Below, piece by piece: positions 6,549-8,879 of a stretch of DNA of 8,879 bases. Under the pieces are notes generated by a model that saw only the letters and a list, made by a program, of their open reading frames with translations, was not told the origin of the DNA and ran no database searches. This DNA is from an uncultured Litorilinea sp. (GTDB lineage Bacteria > Chloroflexota > Anaerolineae > Caldilineales > Caldilineaceae). Location of the stretch: assembly GCA_937922105.1 (NCBI GenBank), contig CAKZVN010000007.1:1-8879 (forward strand), read 5' to 3'. Within the stretch, counting starts at the first letter, position 1, and each line of letters begins with the position of its first letter. The position numbers and the translations under genes are program-made.

Positions 6549-6851
6549 TCAGGGGCGCCAACTCGAGGTGGAGACAAAGAGCGCACCATAAGCCAACGCG
6601 ACCAGGAGCAGCGGGATGGCGCCGATTACCAGGGCGGCGCGGTATTGTTTGCGAAAGAACTGGACCCACCCCACGAGGAGCGCAAGCGCCGGGGGCGCGC
6701 TGAAGATGGCGTTGATGCCGGCAAAGCAGCTCCAGGCTCCGGCGCTCGTCCCTTGATCAAAGCAAAAGGCGCTCATGACAAAACCGAATGAAGCAACGAG
6801 TGCATAGACCCCCATCAGCGCCAACAGCGCCACGACCGTCAGAATTGCCAT
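6549..6851 (-). CDS. Small membrane protein, three predicted helices, unknown function
   Basis: A 100-residue hydrophobic protein that I do not recognise. Predicted membrane segments are about 4-28, 41-64 and 73-95, with two cysteines (30 and 42) around the first extramembrane loop and a basic FFRKQYR between helices 2 and 3. The ATG at 6851-6849 has GGAG 7 nt upstream, and its start follows the stop of the upstream reading frame by 15 nt, so the two look like one transcript. Its C-terminal half resembles that of the neighbour (GW-x(5)-R-x-Q-x-R-x-AL-x(2)-G), which suggests a tandem duplication. Ends tail-to-tail with the ABC ATPase gene. Confidence 0.65.
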   Translation of the reverse strand: MAILTVVALLALMGVYALVASFGFVMSAFCFDQGTSAGAWSCFAGINAIFSAPPALALLVGWVQFFRKQYRAALVIGAIPLLLVALAYGALFVSTSSWRP

Positions 6852-7065
6852 GCCGGCGCTCCGGCCCTATAGTGTGATCAGCAACGTTCCTACGATGAGA
6901 TAGAGCAGTGTCAGACTCCCCGCAATCAATGCCCCGCGTGCCTGCCCGCGCAACTGGAGCACCCACCCTGCGCTAAGACCCGCCAACGGCACAATCAAGA
7001 GCACCAGCGCCAACCCGCCCCAGCAGACCCACAGTTGCTCCCCGGTGAAGACGCAGAGCATGAGC

Positions 7066-7101
7066 AACGGAAAGCCTGCGCCGGGTACGAACAAAATGAA
7101 C
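7066..7101. repeat. 36-bp direct repeat, copy 1
   Basis: Identical over 36 bp to 7139-7174, differing at the first base on either side (c versus a; g versus c). On the minus strand it encodes FILFVPGAGFP in the frame that continues to the stop at 6867. The 37 bp between the copies (7102-7138) is unlike either flank and contains the 8-bp palindrome ACGATCGT (7121-7128). Confidence 0.95.
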
Positions 7102-7138
7102 GTGTTGCCGTGCCCGCCATACGATCGTCGGTGCGTCA

Positions 7139-7174
7139 AACGGAAAGCCTGCGCCGGGTACGAACAAAATGAAC
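7139..7174. repeat. 36-bp direct repeat, copy 2
   Basis: Exact second copy of 7066-7101. On the minus strand it encodes FILFVPGAGFP in the frame of the ATG at 7218. The 73-bp offset is not a multiple of three, which is what breaks the gene. Confidence 0.95.
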
Positions 7175-7225
7175 CCTGCGCTTGCCGCCAGCAACACAAG
7201 CCGCGTGGTCGCTCGCATGGTTTAC

Positions 7226-7252
7226 CACCGTCTGTGAGCACGGAGGACGGTG
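7226..7252 (-). promoter_or_regulatory. Hairpin overlapping the ribosome binding site of the small membrane gene
   Basis: CACCGTC (7226-7232) and GACGGTG (7246-7252) form a perfect 7-bp inverted repeat with a 13-nt loop. In the minus-strand transcript its 3' arm covers four of the five bases of the GGTGG ribosome binding site (7229-7225) of the ATG at 7218, so it could limit translation. No T-run follows, so it is not a standard terminator. Confidence 0.3.
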
Positions 7253-7296
7253 TCACTCCGGGCGCGCCGAGAACCGTTAAGCGGAGCAGCGGACGG

Positions 7297-7316
7297 CGGG
7301 CCACGGAAAAGGCCCG
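7297..7316 (-). terminator. Hairpin downstream of the MalG-type permease gene (weak terminator candidate)
   Basis: CGGGCC (7297-7302) and GGCCCG (7311-7316) form a perfect 6-bp GC-only stem with an 8-nt loop, starting about 20 nt past the permease stop codon on the minus strand. It lacks the T-run of an intrinsic terminator, so it may only pause polymerase or protect the 3' end. The rest of the 118-nt gap (7219-7336) shows no clear promoter, leaving read-through into the small membrane genes possible. Confidence 0.3.
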
Positions 7317-7336
7317 GGCTTGCTCATCAGGCGGTG

Positions 7337-8242
7337 CTAGCCCTTGATCCCGCTCAAGACAACGCCACGGATGTAGTACCGTTGCAGGAAGAAAAAGATC
7401 AGGATCATGGGCACGCTCATGATGAAGGCGATTGCCATCATGTAGTGGATTTGCGCACCGAATTGGCTGTTGAACAAGTTCATACCCAGCGACAAGGTGT
7501 AGTTGTCGCGACCGGTGAGATAGATGAGCGGGCCGAAGAAGTCGTTCCAGGTGGCTTGGAAGGTGAAAAGGGCTACGGTGACAAACGCGGGCACGGACAG
7601 GGGCAGGAAGATGCGCCACCAGATTTGCAGGCGATTGGCCCCGTCAATGTAGGCTGCGTCCTCCAACTCGGCGGGAATCTGGAGGAAGAACTGGCGCATG
7701 AGAAAGATGTTAATGGCGCCGCCGCCGAACCAGGCTGGGACAATCAGGGGGTTGAAGGTGTCCAGCCAGCCGATGCGGAAGAAGAGCACGTAGAGGGGGA
7801 TGAGCGTCACCTGGGGCGGCAGCATGATGGACGCCAACGTGGCGATGAACCAGAATTCGCGGCCGGGAAAACGAATGCGCGCGAAGCCGTAGGCACAGAG
7901 CGACGAGGTGAGCAACACGCCGATCAGGACGGTGATGGTGATGTAGAGCGTGTTGTACGTCCAGCGCGTGAATTGCATGCCGGGGTGATTCCACGCTTCG
8001 GCGAAATTGGTGAGCACCAATTGGCGCGGGATGAGCGTGGGGGGGAAGTAGTAGGCCTCTTGGGCTGTCTTGACCGAGGTCAGGACCATCCACCACAGGG
8101 GCAGGATGAAGAAGAAGGCGATGATGGAGAGCGCGGTATAGACGGAAACAGCGTGCAAGACGCGTCCGGTGCGGCGACGGCGCGCCGCCGTATGCGCGGC
8201 CGATTGGTTGATCGAAGGAGCGGTGGGCGTGGCGGTGGTCAT
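7337..8242 (-). CDS. Carbohydrate ABC transporter permease, MalG type (CUT1 family)
   Basis: A 301-residue inner-membrane permease of a sugar importer. After a basic N-terminus (RRRR at 21-24) there are about six membrane helices. Family landmarks are FILPLWWMVLTSVK (45-58), the region around NTLYITITVLIGVL (97-110) and LMRQFFLQIPAELEDAAYID (181-200). This last region leads into the EAA loop, whose GA sits at 201-202 and which docks the ATPase; the protein ends with the MalG-like GVVLSGIKG. The ATG at 8242-8240 has GAGGTGA about 6 nt upstream and overlaps the TGA of the upstream permease (ATGA), so the two are translated together. CUT1 permeases take up di- and oligosaccharides, glycerol phosphate and similar substrates; the substrate here cannot be told. 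The ATPase is not nearby and may be a shared MsmK/UgpC-type protein elsewhere. Confidence 0.95.
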   Translation of the reverse strand: MTTATPTAPSINQSAAHTAARRRRTGRVLHAVSVYTALSIIAFFFILPLWWMVLTSVKTAQEAYYFPPTLIPRQLVLTNFAEAWNHPGMQFTRWTYNTLYITITVLIGVLLTSSLCAYGFARIRFPGREFWFIATLASIMLPPQVTLIPLYVLFFRIGWLDTFNPLIVPAWFGGGAINIFLMRQFFLQIPAELEDAAYIDGANRLQIWWRIFLPLSVPAFVTVALFTFQATWNDFFGPLIYLTGRDNYTLSLGMNLFNSQFGAQIHYMMAIAFIMSVPMILIFFFLQRYYIRGVVLSGIKG

Positions 8243-8879
8243 CGTTTCACCTCGTAGTGGACCCAGGCATCCGACGAACGGAAGAGCGCAAGGGTGAGCG
8301 CCAGGATGATGGCGAAGATAAACCAGGCCATGGCCGACGCCAAGCCAATGAACTGCCAGCGGAAGGCTTTTTCATAGAGATTCAGATTGTAGAAATAGGT
8401 CGCAAAGAGCGGCCCGCCTTTGGTCAAGATATAGGCCGGCACGAAGTACTGGAAGGTGGCGATGAGGCCGGTAATGAGTAGGAAGAAGACGGTGGGGGTC
8501 AACTGCGGGATGGTGATATAGCGGAAGAGGTGAAGCTCATTGGCACCGTCAATCTTGCCCGCCTCGTAGAGTTCTTCAGGGATGCCCTGGAGACCCGCCA
8601 AGAAGATCACCATAGAGGGGCCGATTCCCCACACGCTGAGCAGGATCAGGGTGGCGAGCGCAGTGTTGGGTTCGGAAAGCCATGTGCCTTTGGGCAGGCC
8701 GACGGCGGTCAAGGCCGCGTTGACCAGGCCGCGGTCCGGGTGAAAGAGCCAACCCCACACGAAGACCCCGGCGACGATGGGAATGACGGTGGGGATGTAG
8801 AGCAAGGTGCGGAAGATATGCATGCCGCGCAGTTTTTGGTTGAGCAGCACAGCCGCCGCCAGCGCGACCGCCATGGTCA
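8239..8879 (-). CDS. Carbohydrate ABC transporter permease, MalF/UgpA type (CUT1), 5' end missing
   Basis: The partner permease of the MalG-type protein. The visible part has 213 full codons and still reads open at the window edge; family members are about 290-310 residues, so some 80-100 N-terminal residues are missing. The ATG at 8874 is internal, not the start. Landmarks, numbered from that ATG, are FRTLLYIPTVIPIVAGVFVW (21-40), the EAA loop at 100-127 (EELYEAGKIDGANELHLF, then RYITIPQLTP) and the VPAYILTKGGP segment (145-155) typical of MalF/UgpA proteins. The order MalF-type then MalG-type with an ATGA overlap is the usual one. A sugar-binding protein gene is expected just beyond the right edge. 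Confidence 0.93.
   Translation of the reverse strand, partial: TMAVALAAAVLLNQKLRGMHIFRTLLYIPTVIPIVAGVFVWGWLFHPDRGLVNAALTAVGLPKGTWLSEPNTALATLILLSVWGIGPSMVIFLAGLQGIPEELYEAGKIDGANELHLFRYITIPQLTPTVFFLLITGLIATFQYFVPAYILTKGGPLFATYFYNLNLYEKAFRWQFIGLASAMAWFIFAIILALTLALFRSSDAWVHYEVKR

Larger units (their letters stand above)
6867..7218 (-). pseudogene. Frameshifted small membrane protein gene (73-bp insertion)
   Basis: The ATG at 7218 begins a hydrophobic start, MRATTRLVLLAASAGFILFV. After the segment FILFVPGAGFP the frame goes into non-membrane sequence and stops at 6973. The same FILFVPGAGFP recurs in another frame, from 7101 to 7069, and continues as a convincing membrane protein ending at the TAG at 6867. 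The two copies are an exact 36-bp direct repeat offset by 73 bp. Deleting 73 bp leaves 279 nt, exactly 92 codons plus a stop, with three predicted helices and similarity to the 6549-6851 product. A weak GGTGG lies 7 nt before the ATG. It could be a true pseudogene, a switchable gene or an assembly artefact. Function unknown. Confidence 0.7.

Noticed and set aside
7066..7174. CRISPR-like unit: two identical 36-bp repeats around a 37-bp spacer
   Set aside because: The dimensions fit CRISPR, but there are only two copies, no cas genes, the repeat encodes a hydrophobic protein segment in both copies, and removing 73 bp restores an ORF exactly.
6867..7619. Reading the small membrane protein as the C-terminus of a 250-residue ORF starting at 7619
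   Set aside because: The first part is an out-of-frame shadow of the MalG-type permease gene; only the part downstream of the repeat looks like real protein.
7250..8257. Plus-strand ORF of 335 codons opposite the MalG-type permease gene
   Set aside because: Glycine-, glutamate- and aspartate-rich shadow of a conserved membrane protein gene; no domain and no ribosome binding site.

Overview
The window is GC-rich bacterial DNA, densely coding on both strands, and most likely chromosomal. The ribosomal protein sequences, a DevBCA-type exporter behind a TetR gene, and CUT1 sugar permeases together suggest a Chloroflexota-like organism. That assignment is an impression from gene content and protein style, not a demonstrated placement.

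Layout from left to right. (1) Positions 1-936, minus strand: a ribosomal protein operon rplU (L21) - rpmA (L27) - rpmE (L31, cut by the window edge). It has a good promoter (TTGACC-18-TATACT) and a leader of about 148 nt containing two hairpins. rpmA and rpmE overlap by ATGA. (2) Positions 937-1169: a divergent intergenic region with a candidate TetR operator (CTACCTA/TAGGTAG inverted repeat), a TTGTCA-17-TATGCA promoter and a second palindrome over its -10. (3) Positions 1170-6537, plus strand: a five-gene export locus of a TetR regulator, a TetA-like 12-TM MFS drug antiporter, a HlyD/DevB-type membrane fusion protein, a DevC/MacB-type FtsX permease and its DevA/LolD-type ATPase. All gaps are under 90 nt, so one TetR-controlled efflux operon is likely. 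(4) Positions 6549-7218, minus strand, convergent: two small three-helix membrane proteins that look like diverged tandem paralogues. The upstream one is frameshifted by a 73-bp insertion flanked by an exact 36-bp direct repeat. (5) Positions 7337-8879, minus strand: two CUT1 sugar ABC permeases (MalG- and MalF-type) overlapping by ATGA; the MalF-type gene runs off the right edge.

How the genes work together: the rplU-rpmA-rpmE block supplies three 50S proteins. The central block is best read as a drug- or metabolite-responsive export unit in which a proton antiporter and a three-part ABC exporter share one repressor. The right block is the membrane part of a sugar importer; its substrate-binding protein and ATPase are not in the window.

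The most unusual items are the repeat-flanked 73-bp insertion whose precise removal restores a 92-codon membrane protein, the symmetric 26-residue repeats in the two arms of the fusion-protein coiled coil, and the joint MFS plus DevBCA operon. I see no CRISPR array, tRNA, rRNA, insertion sequence or phage gene.
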